DNA from: an uncultured Pseudohongiella sp.
GTDB lineage: Bacteria > Pseudomonadota > Gammaproteobacteria > Pseudomonadales > Pseudohongiellaceae
Length of the DNA: 47,198 nucleotides
Reading direction: 5' to 3'
NCBI GenBank assembly: GCA_902597095.1
Contig: CACJWK010000019.1
Coordinates: forward strand, 1-47,198
Shown: one piece after another, positions 19,671 to 28,799 of the stretch
Layout of the letters: each line of letters starts with the position of its first letter
Position numbering within the stretch: position 1 is the stretch's first letter
Notes under the pieces: model-generated
Databases searched by the model: none
Seen by the model: only the letters and a program-made list of their open reading frames with translations
Told to the model about the DNA's origin: nothing
Translations under genes and position numbers: made by a program

Positions 19671-20542
19671 TTACCAAGACTGAAGTGCTTCAACAAACTT
19701 CGACAAATTATCGAGTTCAGTTGAGCCGCTCAGCAATTGAATGCCGCCACCATGGCCGATTCCCTGTGGCTTGGTCAAGATCAGGCTAGCTCCATTGGGG
19801 GTATTTCTGACGAAATCCATCATTTTGTTGTAGTTAAGCGTCATGTAGTTATCTACCGAACTTCTGACGAATACCAGACGGGTAATTCCCGAAGCACCTC
19901 CACTGACATGGCAGCTAACACAGCGGGATTGAACGATCGGTGCTGAAATCGACGCAATGTAGAGGGTCAAGCTGGCAGGTTCGGGCGGGGGCTCAGTGGC
20001 GATCGCCGACGTGACAGGAGTCCCGCTGTAGTAAAGTTCTCCGGGCACAGCCGACGTGTAATAGGCAAAAAGGTGCTCAGGGTAAGGCCTGCAGCGCCTG
20101 CAGGCCTGAGCGGCACATCGTCTACAATCGTCAGCGGCTCAAACGAAGACAGCGTTTTATCCGAACTCACAGCTTGCAGGGTGGACAGCTCCAGATCTCA
20201 GGCCTGATAGTTACCCTCGGAATCGCGGTACAGGTAATCCTCACCAAGCAAGACCCCGATGTAGAGATTACCAACAGTGTTGATATGCGATTCCTCGATC
20301 TGAATCGAGCCCGAGATATCCAGCGGTGTGTTGAAATCAAAGCTGCTGCCGAAGGTTTCTCCGTTGTCTGCCGAAGCGCCTCCGAAGAATCTTGCCGTCG
20401 TCGGGTTCCCGGACGCCGACGAGGGAGACGCCAGCTCTGGCAACTCTTGCCCCAGTGCATACCAGGGGCCAAACGTGGCCAACAGTATCATCAGTGTTCT
20501 TTGCATCTGCATCCCGCCCGTCCTGTTGGTCTGTTTTACCAT
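19671..20542 (-). pseudogene. Broken gene for an exported protein with a C-terminal CxxCH domain
   Basis: Three pieces line up as one gene. The first starts at an ATG (20542) with GAGGAG upstream and a signal peptide (TLMILLATFGPWYALGQ). It continues with PLDISGSIQIEESHINTVGNL and stops at a TGA (20198-20200) after GNYQA. The same frame then continues with DLELSTLQAVSSDKTLSSFEPL, so the TGA probably replaces a Trp codon. A frame change near 20070-20085 joins LTL to PEHLFAYYTSAVPGELYYSG. The C-terminus carries CVSCH and GIGHGGGIQLLSGS, a cytochrome c-like haem site. Two lesions make decay more likely than one sequencing error. Confidence 0.65.
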
Positions 20543-20717
20543 GTCTGATTGCTCCTCTCGCGCCCGCCTCCGATGAAGTGGCTCTCGATCAGTTTGTTGG
20601 TGCTTTGTCAAATCTCGCGCTGCCTGAAACATGGGCCCCTCATCTTTATTACGCACCAGCCGCCGTTGGATATACTTCTCCATAGATGCGCGTGCAGGTT
20701 CTGCAATACGACGGCAC

Positions 20718-21122
20718 TCAGCCGTCAGCCATCGGGGATACGATCATGAAGGTCGCATTGGCCTTGGCGACCAGCTTGTCATCACTGTGCACAGCAATCT
20801 CAGTTCGAAACAGTGCTTTACCGGCGTGAATCACCTGGGCGGTCGCCACCAGCGTATCACCCAGCGGAGGCCGAACGAATGCAATATTGAGATCGGTGGT
20901 AGCCGAAGCTTTCCCCTCGGGACGCAGTGTCCGCACCGCTGCGCCGGCGGCAGTATCCGCAAGAGAGGTAAGCACGCCGCCATGCACTCTGCCTCCATTG
21001 TTCAGATGATGGTCCATCAACGTCATTGAACAGACTGCCCGTCCGACTGCTAACGCCCCGATCTGAATCCCCAGAAAATCGCCGTAGGGACTCATCACCA
21101 GCGGATCCTCTTGTTCGCTCAA
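20718..21122 (-). CDS. PaaI-family hotdog thioesterase
   Basis: This 134-residue hotdog-fold protein of the PaaI/YbgC-like thioesterase group hydrolyses acyl-CoA thioesters. The catalytic and structural signature HHLNNGGRVHGGVLTSLADTA is intact at about residues 38-58, and the central helix and following strands (ATTDLNIAFVRPP) match. The start is a TTG at 21122 with AGGAG 6 nt upstream. It lies downstream of trhO on the same strand, separated by about 30 nt, so the two are probably co-transcribed. The acyl substrate is unknown. Confidence 0.82.
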   Translation of the reverse strand: MSEQEDPLVMSPYGDFLGIQIGALAVGRAVCSMTLMDHHLNNGGRVHGGVLTSLADTAAGAAVRTLRPEGKASATTDLNIAFVRPPLGDTLVATAQVIHAGKALFRTEIAVHSDDKLVAKANATFMIVSPMADG

Positions 21123-21152
21123 TCTGTTCTCCTAGTTGGTCTCGGACCCGGA

Positions 21153-22157
21153 TCAGTCCTTGCGTTGTTCCAAATCGCGCTGCGATTTCTTGAAGGCGAG
21201 CTTTTGCTGCCGACGCTGTTCGATAGTCGCCTGCACAGGGTGACCAAGATGCTCCTCACCTCGACGCTGCGCCAGTTCAATCTGCCGTTCCCGTTCGGCA
21301 TACCGCTGGCGCTGTACCGGCGATTGTGTACCAAGGCAATAGTGGCAACTGACGCCCGGCTGATACTCTTCTCTTTGTTTATCCTGCTCTGTAATCGGCA
21401 TTCGGCAGGCATGACACTGATCAAAGGAACCTCGCTCCAGCTGGTGATTTACCGTCACTCGGTTATCAAACACGAAACACTCGCCTTCCCATTTGCTTTC
21501 GGGTTCCGGCACCTCCTCGAGGTACTTCAGAATCCCGCCTTTGAGGTGGTAGACCTCTTCAAATCCGTGCTCACGAAGATACGCCGTGGATTTTTCACAG
21601 CGAATGCCTCCGGTACAAAACATTGCGACTTTTTTGTGCTTGCCGGGATCGAGCTGTTTTTTGACATAGTCAGGAAATTCACGAAAGGAATCAGTACCCG
21701 GATTGACAGCTCCGGCAAAGGATCCAATTTCAACTTCATACTTGTTTCGAGTATCCAGCAGCAGAACCTCAGGGTCTGAAATCAACGCGTTCCAATCTCG
21801 GGCTTCCACATAAGTACCGACAATCTTGTTCGGGTCGATGCCGGCAACCCCCATGGTTACAATTTCTTTCTTCAGTTTGACTTTGGTCCGATAAAAAGGA
21901 TTTTCGTCCACATAGGACTCTTTGACTTCAAGACTGGCAAAACGCGAGTCCTGCTGCAGGAAGCCGAGCACCCGGTCTATTCCAGCTCGGGAACCTGCAA
22001 TCGTGCCGTTGATCCCTTCGGCCGCAAGCAACAGTGTGCCGCGCACCTCGGCAGCGAGAAGACAGGCCAACAAGGGCCGCCGGTAGGTTTCAAATTCGGG
22101 AAATCGCGCAAAGCGATAAAGCGCAGCGACCACCACGCCGGGAGTTTTCTCAGTCAT
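21153..22157 (-). CDS. trhO: tRNA uridine(34) hydroxylase TrhO (rhodanese fold)
   Basis: This 334-residue protein of the YceA/TrhO family hydroxylates uridine 34 of tRNA as the first step to 5-methoxyuridine-type wobble modification. The N-terminal acylphosphatase-like region is followed by a rhodanese domain with the conserved active-site loop [13 protein letters not shown]-terminal part carries two cysteine pairs (CHACRMP and CHYCLG) typical of the family. The start ATG at 22157 has GAGG 7 nt upstream. The neighbouring sulfurtransferase is a different rhodanese subfamily. Confidence 0.9.
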   Translation of the reverse strand: MTEKTPGVVVAALYRFARFPEFETYRRPLLACLLAAEVRGTLLLAAEGINGTIAGSRAGIDRVLGFLQQDSRFASLEVKESYVDENPFYRTKVKLKKEIVTMGVAGIDPNKIVGTYVEARDWNALISDPEVLLLDTRNKYEVEIGSFAGAVNPGTDSFREFPDYVKKQLDPGKHKKVAMFCTGGIRCEKSTAYLREHGFEEVYHLKGGILKYLEEVPEPESKWEGECFVFDNRVTVNHQLERGSFDQCHACRMPITEQDKQREEYQPGVSCHYCLGTQSPVQRQRYAERERQIELAQRRGEEHLGHPVQATIEQRRQQKLAFKKSQRDLEQRKD

Positions 22158-22338
22158 ACTGTAACCTCAATTGCGGCCCGGAACGTAAAACCGGGGCAAT
22201 AGTCTCGAAGTCTATCAACAATTTTCTCAGACCTGTTAATCTGAGCGCAGGGTATGACGTCTTTTCTCAAAGTCGGGAGCTGACTTAGATGAGGCAAATA
22301 TGGCGCCAGAGCCGACCATGGCTGACTAATGTTCTGTT

Positions 22339-22352
22339 ATGATTTGCATCAA
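22339..22352 (+). promoter_or_regulatory. Candidate FNR/CRP-type box
   Basis: ATGAT-TTGC-ATCAA matches the FNR consensus TTGAT-N4-ATCAA at 9 of 10 positions. It lies 27 nt upstream of the small gene at 22379, close to where an activator or repressor site would sit. A single match of this kind can be chance. Confidence 0.3.
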
Positions 22353-22378
22353 GCACCGCAGCAGGAATCTCTGTCACC

Positions 22379-22627
22379 ATGCATCAACTTCCGGAACTCA
22401 CTGAGCTGCTGCCGGACGCACGCGATGGACTCAACCGCAAAGAGCGCACTGTGATGTATTGTATTATGCAAACACAAAAAGAATTCAGGGGTCGTAATGT
22501 GCCTACCATTACGCTGTACGGCCGGGTTCTGGAACACAACGATATGGGCGAGGCTGAATTTCAGCACACCTTAGCAAAGATGACAGAACTAACGCGAAAT
22601 TCAGATGATCCCACCAGGTCTGGCTGA
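22379..22627 (+). CDS. Small hypothetical protein
   Basis: This 82-residue protein has no signal peptide. The middle is well structured (LNRKERTVMYCIMQTQKEF, then VPTITLYGRVLEHNDMGEAEF), suggesting a small helix-turn-helix or winged-helix-like fold. I do not recognise a named family. AGGA lies about 12 nt upstream of the ATG. It is the only gene between trhO and the sulfurtransferase and reads away from both. Confidence 0.5.
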   Translation: MHQLPELTELLPDARDGLNRKERTVMYCIMQTQKEFRGRNVPTITLYGRVLEHNDMGEAEFQHTLAKMTELTRNSDDPTRSG

Positions 22628-22779
22628 AGGCTGGCCAATTCTCTGATTCCTGGATTCGATTGAACCGGCCCGTCCGACGATCAATCATTGCATCATCGAC
22701 GATTACTCAGAATCCCGCGATGCGGCAGGCTATCGGCTTAGACCCGACATCGGCAGTGCCAACAAAGTCTTGCGACGGA

Positions 22780-23622
22780 CTAGCTGACTACTGGCAGGTG
22801 GGACGGTGCGCCCCACTCCGCCCAACTGCCGTCATAGACTGACAAATTTCGATAACCCAACTCCCAGGCAGCTAGGGTGAGAACACAAGCAGTAATCCCT
22901 GAGCCGCAGCTGGTGATCACCTGTTGCTCCGGGGTCGCCCGCTCGAGGAACAGTCTTCGAAGCTCCTCCGGCGGGCGCAACCGACCTTCCTCGAGTACGT
23001 CTGGAAAAGGCAGATTGCGAGCGGAAGGCATATGCCCTCCCCTGACGCCGGGTCTCGGCTCGGGCGCAGTGCCAGCAAATCTGCCGGCTGAGCGCGCGTC
23101 AATGATTTGCTTCTGCTTGTCGTCGATCGCCGCCAGCACCATTTCAGAATCACAAAACAGGCCTTCCTGCTCATTGGCCGCAAAATTACCCGGACCGGGA
23201 GCGTCAGCGAGGGTATCGGTCACCGGATAAGAGTCAGCAAGCCAGGCTGGAAGCCCACCATCAAGGACGAACACATTCTCATGCCCCATCGCTTTGAACA
23301 TCCACCAGGCGCGCGGACTGGCATAGAGACCAACATCGTCATAGACAACCAGGGTGTCTTCATTGTTTATACCCAGCGCCTGCACTTTTTCCTGAAACAG
23401 CGCGGCAGACGGCATCATATGAGGGAGTGCAGTGTTGGGCTTGCATACCTGTTGGTTGTAATCAAACCGGCGGGCGCCAGCGATTGCGGCAAATTTGTTC
23501 TCGCTGTTGTAAGAGGCAAACCCCGGCACCACAGGCGGCACCGAGGCGTCCAGCACCACAAGGTTTTCATCAGCCAGATGCCGGAACAGCCAATCAACAT
23601 CAACCAGCGCTGATTCTGTCAT
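22780..23622 (-). CDS. sseA: Sulfurtransferase, 3-mercaptopyruvate type
   Basis: This 280-residue two-domain rhodanese transfers sulfur from 3-mercaptopyruvate or thiosulfate to an acceptor such as cyanide or thioredoxin. The active-site loop in the C-terminal domain is CGSGITAC; CGSG(V/I)TA is the mercaptopyruvate signature, as opposed to the CRKG type of thiosulfate rhodaneses. The N-terminal domain keeps GARRFDYNQ and VVYDDVGLYASPRAWWMF. An ATG at 23622 with AAGGA upstream is a good start. It is convergent with the small gene at 22379. Confidence 0.9.
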   Translation of the reverse strand: MTESALVDVDWLFRHLADENLVVLDASVPPVVPGFASYNSENKFAAIAGARRFDYNQQVCKPNTALPHMMPSAALFQEKVQALGINNEDTLVVYDDVGLYASPRAWWMFKAMGHENVFVLDGGLPAWLADSYPVTDTLADAPGPGNFAANEQEGLFCDSEMVLAAIDDKQKQIIDARSAGRFAGTAPEPRPGVRGGHMPSARNLPFPDVLEEGRLRPPEELRRLFLERATPEQQVITSCGSGITACVLTLAAWELGYRNLSVYDGSWAEWGAPSHLPVVS

Positions 23623-23667
23623 GACAGGGGTCCTTACAGGATGTGCTGTCCGAAACCTCGACCCGCC

Positions 23668-24570
23668 TCAGAGGCGATTCCCGAATTCTCGCAGCTTGGC
23701 TTTAATTTTAGAGGCGTTTTCAGGGCCCATTCGAATAAGCAGCTTGTGGACTGCCTGAAGATTTTCAATGCTCGCGTCCGCATACAGAAACATCACCGAC
23801 GGCTTGACCAGCTGATAGGGCCCTTCGACTTCTTCTGCGGCGAGAACGGCGTTTATCGCAGATCGCAGCGTGTCATCGAAACTCAGATTGCGAAATCCTA
23901 TCTCCGCATACGCCTGCTGAAACAGCGGAGACAAGAATCGGTACAGAGCATATGATGCATCGGTATCAAGCGCGGTGAAGGTATCAACTACTTCATTGAA
24001 CCGGTCATAAGAGGCGTCATCCATGACAAAAAGGTTGGCGTCAATATTTCTGACCTGCATGTCTGTGCCGATCGGCTGATAGGGAACCCCCGTCTGTGGA
24101 TACTCGCCGCGACTTATGTTCTCCACCAAAGCAACGAATTTGCGCACAATCTGGTCACTCACCAGAAAATCGATTACGGCTGCACCACCGGAAATTCCAC
24201 GCAGCTCCTCAAACACAAACGTATCGCTCTCATTGAGGCTGGGCAAGGGCGCTGCGGGAGGCGTCTCAGGTTCCACCTGCACAGGGCTGCTGGCAACTTC
24301 TGTGGGCAACGGTTCAACAATCGGCTCAGCTGCCGGTGGAGCAACCGGGTCTGTCTGCGGCTGAAGCCTGATTTCAGGCAAGATGCTGTTATCGGCTGGT
24401 GTGATCGCTCTTGAAGGCGGGCTCGGGCTTTGGACCGGCTCGACAGGCGGCGCAATCACTACGGTGGTCGTGCCACTCTTTGACGCATCGAAGGTCAGCG
24501 CCAGATAAACAAGGCCCAGAAGCGTCACCACCGCAACACCGGCAATCGTAAATAAACCCGCTTTTTTCAT
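23668..24570 (-). CDS. DUF3014 domain-containing membrane-anchored protein
   Basis: This 300-residue protein has one N-terminal transmembrane helix (LFTIAGVAVVTLLGLVYLAL). A long proline-rich linker (about 35-112) follows, then a C-terminal DUF3014 domain (from about residue 115: ELRGISGGAAVIDFLVSDQIVRKF and GPYQLVKPSVMFLYADASIE). The proline-rich region would span the periplasm. The family's function is unknown. AGGAATT about 5 nt upstream supports the ATG at 24570. It ends 45 nt before the sulfurtransferase start. Confidence 0.85.
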   Translation of the reverse strand: MKKAGLFTIAGVAVVTLLGLVYLALTFDASKSGTTTVVIAPPVEPVQSPSPPSRAITPADNSILPEIRLQPQTDPVAPPAAEPIVEPLPTEVASSPVQVEPETPPAAPLPSLNESDTFVFEELRGISGGAAVIDFLVSDQIVRKFVALVENISRGEYPQTGVPYQPIGTDMQVRNIDANLFVMDDASYDRFNEVVDTFTALDTDASYALYRFLSPLFQQAYAEIGFRNLSFDDTLRSAINAVLAAEEVEGPYQLVKPSVMFLYADASIENLQAVHKLLIRMGPENASKIKAKLREFGNRL

Positions 24571-24695
24571 TCCGAATTCCTAAGTGTGGCTCAATTCTGT
24601 CACAGGGGCTGGGTCGCCTCAAGCAACACCTTGGTGCCGCTTGCAGTCCTTATTAGACTTGCAGTCATCGAAAAAGTTTTAGGTTGGCGGATGTA

Positions 24696-24727
24696 AAAAC
24701 CCGGTAGTAAGCCTGCTACCGGGTTTT
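24696..24727 (-). terminator. Intrinsic terminator of the peroxiredoxin gene
   Basis: A perfect 12-bp inverted repeat (AAAACCCGGTAG and its complement) surrounds an 8-nt loop. On the minus strand it is followed by a short U-rich run. It lies 50 nt after the peroxiredoxin stop and before the DUF3014 gene, so it would end the peroxiredoxin transcript. Confidence 0.8.
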
Positions 24728-24777
24728 CAAGGATTGGTTGCCCGGCAGCGGGGCCGGGGTCCTCAGATGGCTGGCTC

Positions 24778-25320
24778 TTATTGCTTAGGAAAGCCGAGAT
24801 CGTTCATAGTCTGCACAAGGTCCCTGCCAGCGGTAGCCGGGTTGGTTTCCTTGTCTATCTTCAGAACGATGCCGTCGGCACCAATGTAATAGGTCCAGCG
24901 ATTGGCAAATCCGACACCCATCAGGGCTCCGTAGGCATCTACCATCTCTTTACTGGGGTCAGCGAGGATTGGAAAGTTAGCCTCATGCTCTGCAGCAAAG
25001 GCAGTGTTGTCTTCCAGTGTGTCGACACTGGCCATGAAGTATGCAACGTCAAAATTCTGAATTTCTCTGGCACTGTCACGCAGCGCTTTACATTGCATAG
25101 TTCAGCCGCCGGTAAAGGCTTTGGGAAAGAAGGCAATCACCACCGGCTTTTCATCCAGAAACTGGGAAAGGCTGTAGGTGCTGCCGTCTGAAGCAGCCAG
25201 TGAAAAGTCCGGTGCTTTGTCACCGACTTCCAGAGCTGCCGCAAATTGGCTTCCGAGCGCCGCTGAAGCCACTATGGCAGTCAGCAGAGCGCGTGCGAAG
25301 CGCTTGGCAAGGTGAGACAT
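24778..25320 (-). CDS. Peroxiredoxin with UGA-encoded (probable selenocysteine) active site
   Basis: This exported thioredoxin-fold peroxiredoxin is about 179 residues if the in-frame TGA at 25102-25104 is read as selenocysteine. The TGA replaces the catalytic cysteine of the usual TPGCT motif: the frame reads [22 protein letters not shown]. The frame is intact on both sides, with the signal peptide ([13 protein letters not shown]), [14 protein letters not shown] before it and [16 protein letters not shown] after. It would reduce peroxides, with C77 four residues on as a possible partner. The ATG at 25320 has GGAGG 5 nt upstream. If not recoded, only a 72-residue stub is made. I infer selenocysteine; the selenium machinery genes are not in the window. 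Confidence 0.75.
25070..25086 (-). promoter_or_regulatory. Candidate bacterial SECIS hairpin
   Basis: Just after the in-frame TGA lies a 6-bp stem (GCGCTG pairing with CAGTGC, one G-U pair) with the 5-nt loop CGUGA. The loop G is 22 nt after the UGA, within the 16-37 nt window reported for bacterial selenocysteine elements, and sits at loop position two, as those elements require. The stem is short, so this is suggestive rather than firm. Confidence 0.55.
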
Positions 25321-25445
25321 AACGTCCTCCATAGTTATCAAAAATCGGCGAGCCTCTCGACGATCGCTTCTTTGTACCCTGATCAGACGGAAAATTCCAG
25401 CAAAACCGGGGCCGTCAGGCAGTACGTCGATACGGCATCGAGCGA

Positions 25446-26561
25446 TCAGAACAGAAACCCGCTGGGTCTGACGCGGCGCAGTGCATCTGCCTCGGTTTGC
25501 AGCTGCCTGACGACAGCATCAAATTCTTGCTTCTCGGAGACAGAGAGCCGGTTGCCAGAACTGTACAGTTTACGCATTCTCTCCAGCGAACGATCAATCG
25601 CACTGGTATGGCGGTACAGCGCCATTCGTTTGGCTTCCTGCTGCGACTGCCGGTAGCGGGGGTTTTCCACCTGCACATTGACGCACTGTCTAACCACCTG
25701 ACCCGCCGCATTGCGCCGATTCTGGCAGCGGGACTGCGTGATGTACTGGCTTTCAGTGCCCTGAAAATAATTATAGGGGGTGCTCGCAATATTGCGCGCC
25801 ATCACAAGATCTGCCTGCGATTTCCCCTGAAGCAATGCCATCACTCCCCGAGCATCTGCATCGGCTTCGCGCTCAAGGCCGGAAATGACGAACTCATAAA
25901 AGCTGCTCAGATCCTCCGTGGTATTCATCAGCCCCCGGGAATTTTGTTGCAGCAGATTCTCCCTGATTACCCTGAGCTTCCACTCACCGTAATCTTGCGC
26001 GGCTGACAGATATTGCTGGTCACTGAGAGCATACAGCCGTTGGGAGATGTGATGAGTTAGGTGCGCAAGATTATCAACTTCCTGCCACTGCTGGATGCGC
26101 GACCTGGCGTCAATCAAAGCATGTATCAATGGTAACTGCTGTTCGCTGTACAGACCGGAATTTATCCGGGCTATCTGCAGTGCTTCACTGAGCGCCCCGG
26201 CAGCGTTCTCATAATCTTCCAGTTCCAGATAGAGACGAGCCAAGTCATCATAAGCTTCAATGAGCGATTGGTCATAAATTCCTTGCTGGCTCTGCTGTTC
26301 AACTATGGCTTCCTGGCGCCTGACGAGTTCCCCAGCGAGCTCCAGCAAACGGGCTTCTTTTGCAGCCTGCTGGCGGGCCAGTTTTTCGGCCCTGATCTGG
26401 GCGTTGGCTGCTGCGTGATCCTCTTCGAAACCTACATGTGCCGCACCGGACTGCCCCCAGACAGAAGCAGACAAACTGACAAAAAAAATCGGCCATGCGG
26501 TAAACTTCAGAGCAACCGCAGCACCTTGATAAACCAACCTTTTGATCACACAAACAGACAC
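25446..26561 (-). CDS. Exported TPR-like helical protein
   Basis: This 371-residue protein has an N-terminal signal segment ([20 protein letters not shown]). A long helical stretch with two to three TPR-like repeats follows ([35 protein letters not shown] at about 98-132). The C-terminus is charged and helical, with a cysteine pair ([20 protein letters not shown]). I recognise no enzyme domain; a scaffolding or surface role is a guess. The start is a GTG at 26561 with GAGG about 9 nt upstream. It ends 125 nt upstream of the peroxiredoxin gene on the same strand. Confidence 0.6.
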   Translation of the reverse strand: MSVCVIKRLVYQGAAVALKFTAWPIFFVSLSASVWGQSGAAHVGFEEDHAAANAQIRAEKLARQQAAKEARLLELAGELVRRQEAIVEQQSQQGIYDQSLIEAYDDLARLYLELEDYENAAGALSEALQIARINSGLYSEQQLPLIHALIDARSRIQQWQEVDNLAHLTHHISQRLYALSDQQYLSAAQDYGEWKLRVIRENLLQQNSRGLMNTTEDLSSFYEFVISGLEREADADARGVMALLQGKSQADLVMARNIASTPYNYFQGTESQYITQSRCQNRRNAAGQVVRQCVNVQVENPRYRQSQQEAKRMALYRHTSAIDRSLERMRKLYSSGNRLSVSEKQEFDAVVRQLQTEADALRRVRPSGFLF

Positions 26562-26659
26562 CAGTGAAACCTCACATCGTTCTCAATTCCCTGCCAACCT
26601 AAACGGATCACCATGAATGCCTGCTGAACCGCATCACGAATGCCTTCACGATCTGTTCT

Positions 26660-27631
26660 TCAAAAGGTCGCTATCGGGTTCAGCGGCGAACCGGTGCCGC
26701 CGTTGACCCGAAGCGGTGCTGTCGTAAATAAAAATTCCACTCGCCCTTCCCTCACCGCCTCGGCCGCAACAGCTTCCAGATCCAGATTGTCGAAAATAGG
26801 CATGCCAAGCGCGACCAAAATCAGGGCGTGGACAGGAGAATCGTAGCCCTCGACCAGTGACGGCTTCACGTCAAGGGCAGAGTCACTCCCAATCAGAGCC
26901 ACATCTCTTTCTTTGAACCACGCCACGGTAGTGGCATGCAACCCTGCAGAGTCAGCGGCCAGATTCCACGGGCCAAGCGCTTCTCTGCGCGCCCAGCGTC
27001 CAGTTCGAATCAGCACAATATCACCCGACCCGACCGTGATTCCGTGCGTCGATTCCCATTCATCCAGCCACTCTGGCGTGATGGCCGTGCCATTTTCCAG
27101 CCAGTCAACACCTCGCAACCTGGGAAAGTCCATCACAATGCCCCGCCCGAAAATGCCGTCTTGCATCGCCTGAATCGAGAGCTGCGCACAACCTTCTTCG
27201 GTCACTTCATCTTCTGAATAACCGTTGTACATCGTGCCAAACTGGAAGCGATGACAGAGCGCGTCCAGATGTGAATGCGCATAACCATGGTAGGACACTC
27301 CGATAAAGTCCCCGGACCAGGGACCCGGACTGCTGCCAATGGAGGTCATACGATGCTCATACGGGCTGAAGTTGTCTGCAGTACGTTCCTCCAGCACCTC
27401 ATGGGCCATTGAAACAGAGTTCCCGGACCGCACCAGTCGGGCAGCTCTGATGCGTGTCTCAGGCGTGATCAGATTCACGGTTCCCTTCTGATCAGTCTCA
27501 CCCCAACGCCCCCAGTTCGACAGTTGAGTAAACAAAGCGTCTGCTTGCGCTTCGGTCATGTTCTGAGCGTTGAGAGGCACGCCCCAAACCATCAAAAAGA
27601 GGAACAGAAAATAAGTGCGTATCTGGTACAT
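26660..27631 (-). CDS. Cyclase-family hydrolase (kynurenine formamidase-like), exported
   Basis: This 323-residue protein of the PF04199 cyclase family hydrolyses cyclic amides or N-formyl compounds in a metal-dependent way. The metal-binding site is GYAHSHLDALCH at about 117-128; the classic HxGTHxD is here HSHLD. The conserved LIRTGRWARRE and ALIGSDSALD follow. A signal peptide (YFLFLFLMVWGVPLNAQ) indicates export. The ATG at 27631 has AAGGAG about 6 nt upstream. It is not kynurenine-specific on sequence alone. Confidence 0.82.
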   Translation of the reverse strand: MYQIRTYFLFLFLMVWGVPLNAQNMTEAQADALFTQLSNWGRWGETDQKGTVNLITPETRIRAARLVRSGNSVSMAHEVLEERTADNFSPYEHRMTSIGSSPGPWSGDFIGVSYHGYAHSHLDALCHRFQFGTMYNGYSEDEVTEEGCAQLSIQAMQDGIFGRGIVMDFPRLRGVDWLENGTAITPEWLDEWESTHGITVGSGDIVLIRTGRWARREALGPWNLAADSAGLHATTVAWFKERDVALIGSDSALDVKPSLVEGYDSPVHALILVALGMPIFDNLDLEAVAAEAVREGRVEFLFTTAPLRVNGGTGSPLNPIATF

Positions 27632-27650
27632 GAAAAACTCCTTGTATGGG

Positions 27651-27686
27651 GCCCTCTACTGAGGGCACCGCTGCTCTGGCCAGAGC
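27651..27686. repeat. Two adjacent palindromes upstream of the cyclase gene
   Basis: GCCCTC-TACT-GAGGGC (27651-27666) is followed by the perfect 14-bp palindrome GCTCTGGCCAGAGC (27673-27686). They lie 20-55 nt upstream of the cyclase start, in the likely leader of its mRNA. They could form an attenuator, an operator or the end of an upstream transcript; no U-run follows. Confidence 0.45.
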
Positions 27687-27847
27687 GACTGCCCGGTACA
27701 GACAGACTCAATTTTGGTCAAGCCCACCTGAAACCGCAAGTCACTCAGCAGGTGAGATGAAAAATCACGCACTGCAACAAGCCAGCCAGTTTGCATGCGC
27801 ACGTTCACCGGCCTTCCGAACCCAGCGTTCGGGCTACGGCCGCCGCA

Positions 27848-28369
27848 CTACCCGGGTCCGACGTTGTCGACATCCAGCGAAAACTGGGCTTCCGTGCCAT
27901 TGGCGTCAACACGGTAAGTGCCCGCAGACAGGCCGAGCACATCCAGGGCGACGGAGAGTTCAAAAGGATCGAGTACTGCGATACAGGTTTGCGCCGGCCC
28001 CAATGACGTTTCCGCGATCACGACAGTGAACAGGTCACCTATACGGGATACGGCCACGGGCTGCAACTCGACACGGGGCACAGATTTGTTCCCCGCTACC
28101 TTAATTGAGAGCTGAACAGGAAACGACTCCAGAAGCAGCACCTCTACAGAATCCACCGTCACGAGATTCTGCAGCGTAGCGTCCACCACACTCAGACTGC
28201 CATCCGGATTCGTACTCAGTTTGACGTCAGCGAATTAGGCAGGACCGTCCTGCTCAAGGGCAACGGCCTGCGGAATCTCTAACGACTGATTCTGGTAAAT
28301 CGCAGGCTGAGCATTGCTCTGTGCCAGCCAGGCAAAGGCAATAAGACCGGTCAGGGTGAGTTTGACCAT
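27848..28369 (-). pseudogene. Exported protein gene with an in-frame TAA stop
   Basis: The ATG at 28369 starts a signal peptide (LTGLIAFAWLAQSNAQ) and a good N-terminus. Codon 45 is TAA (28235-28237) after LEQDGPA. The same frame continues as FADVKLSTNPDGSLSV, then DATLQNLVTVDSVEVLLLES, and ends GLSAGTYRVDANGTEAQFSLDVDN. The TAA probably replaces a tyrosine codon. The full product would be about 173 residues, an exported beta-rich protein of unknown function. A single nonsense change in an otherwise clean frame suggests recent inactivation or an error. Confidence 0.6.
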
Positions 28370-28799
28370 GTCGGATTTCTCTTAAGCAAACAATCTGATT
28401 GAACTTTCCGATCCAGGCAATCGGCCTGCTGGCCGATCATCAGTAACATGCCTCTGACCGGCTGTATCGAAAACACTTACCTCGCAACAGCAAGAAAACG
28501 AGCAGCCAGCAACGGACGTGTGACCCTGATCACCGCACTCGAGCAGATTTTTGCCAGCGTAGGCCCATCTGTGATCGTGTTTGGACAGCATCACAGTCTG
28601 CAGCTTTAAGCCGAAAGCAGCGCCTGGGCTTTCCACCTGTGAATCCGGACTGTAAGAGATGTACTGCGAGTGGGTGCTCTGCGCGTCTCATGACAAACGG
28701 CCGAACCTACGCTAACCTGCGTCTGAACGAAACTCTGGCTGATGATGACCGCCTACCGGGCACCACAGAACCAGACATCATCCCACCGAGGTAAATGTC
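28370..28799. other. Intergenic region without a supported gene
   Basis: About 430 nt lie between the broken gene and the PQQ dehydrogenase. Short open frames occur on both strands, but none has a good start, codon pattern or recognisable product. A GAGGTAAATG site at the right edge is the ribosome binding site of the dehydrogenase. The promoter of that gene must lie here, but I see no clear -35/-10 pair. Confidence 0.5.

Noticed and set aside
20198..20200. Second in-frame TGA as a selenocysteine codon
   Set aside because: It is followed by a frameshift, lies at a probable Trp position and has no redox motif around it, so decay or error is more likely.
21111..21779. 222-codon plus-strand open frame
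   Set aside because: It is opposite trhO and has no recognisable features.
28382..28636. 84-codon minus-strand open frame in the gap before the PQQ dehydrogenase
   Set aside because: It has no ribosome binding site, no recognisable domain and an uneven composition.
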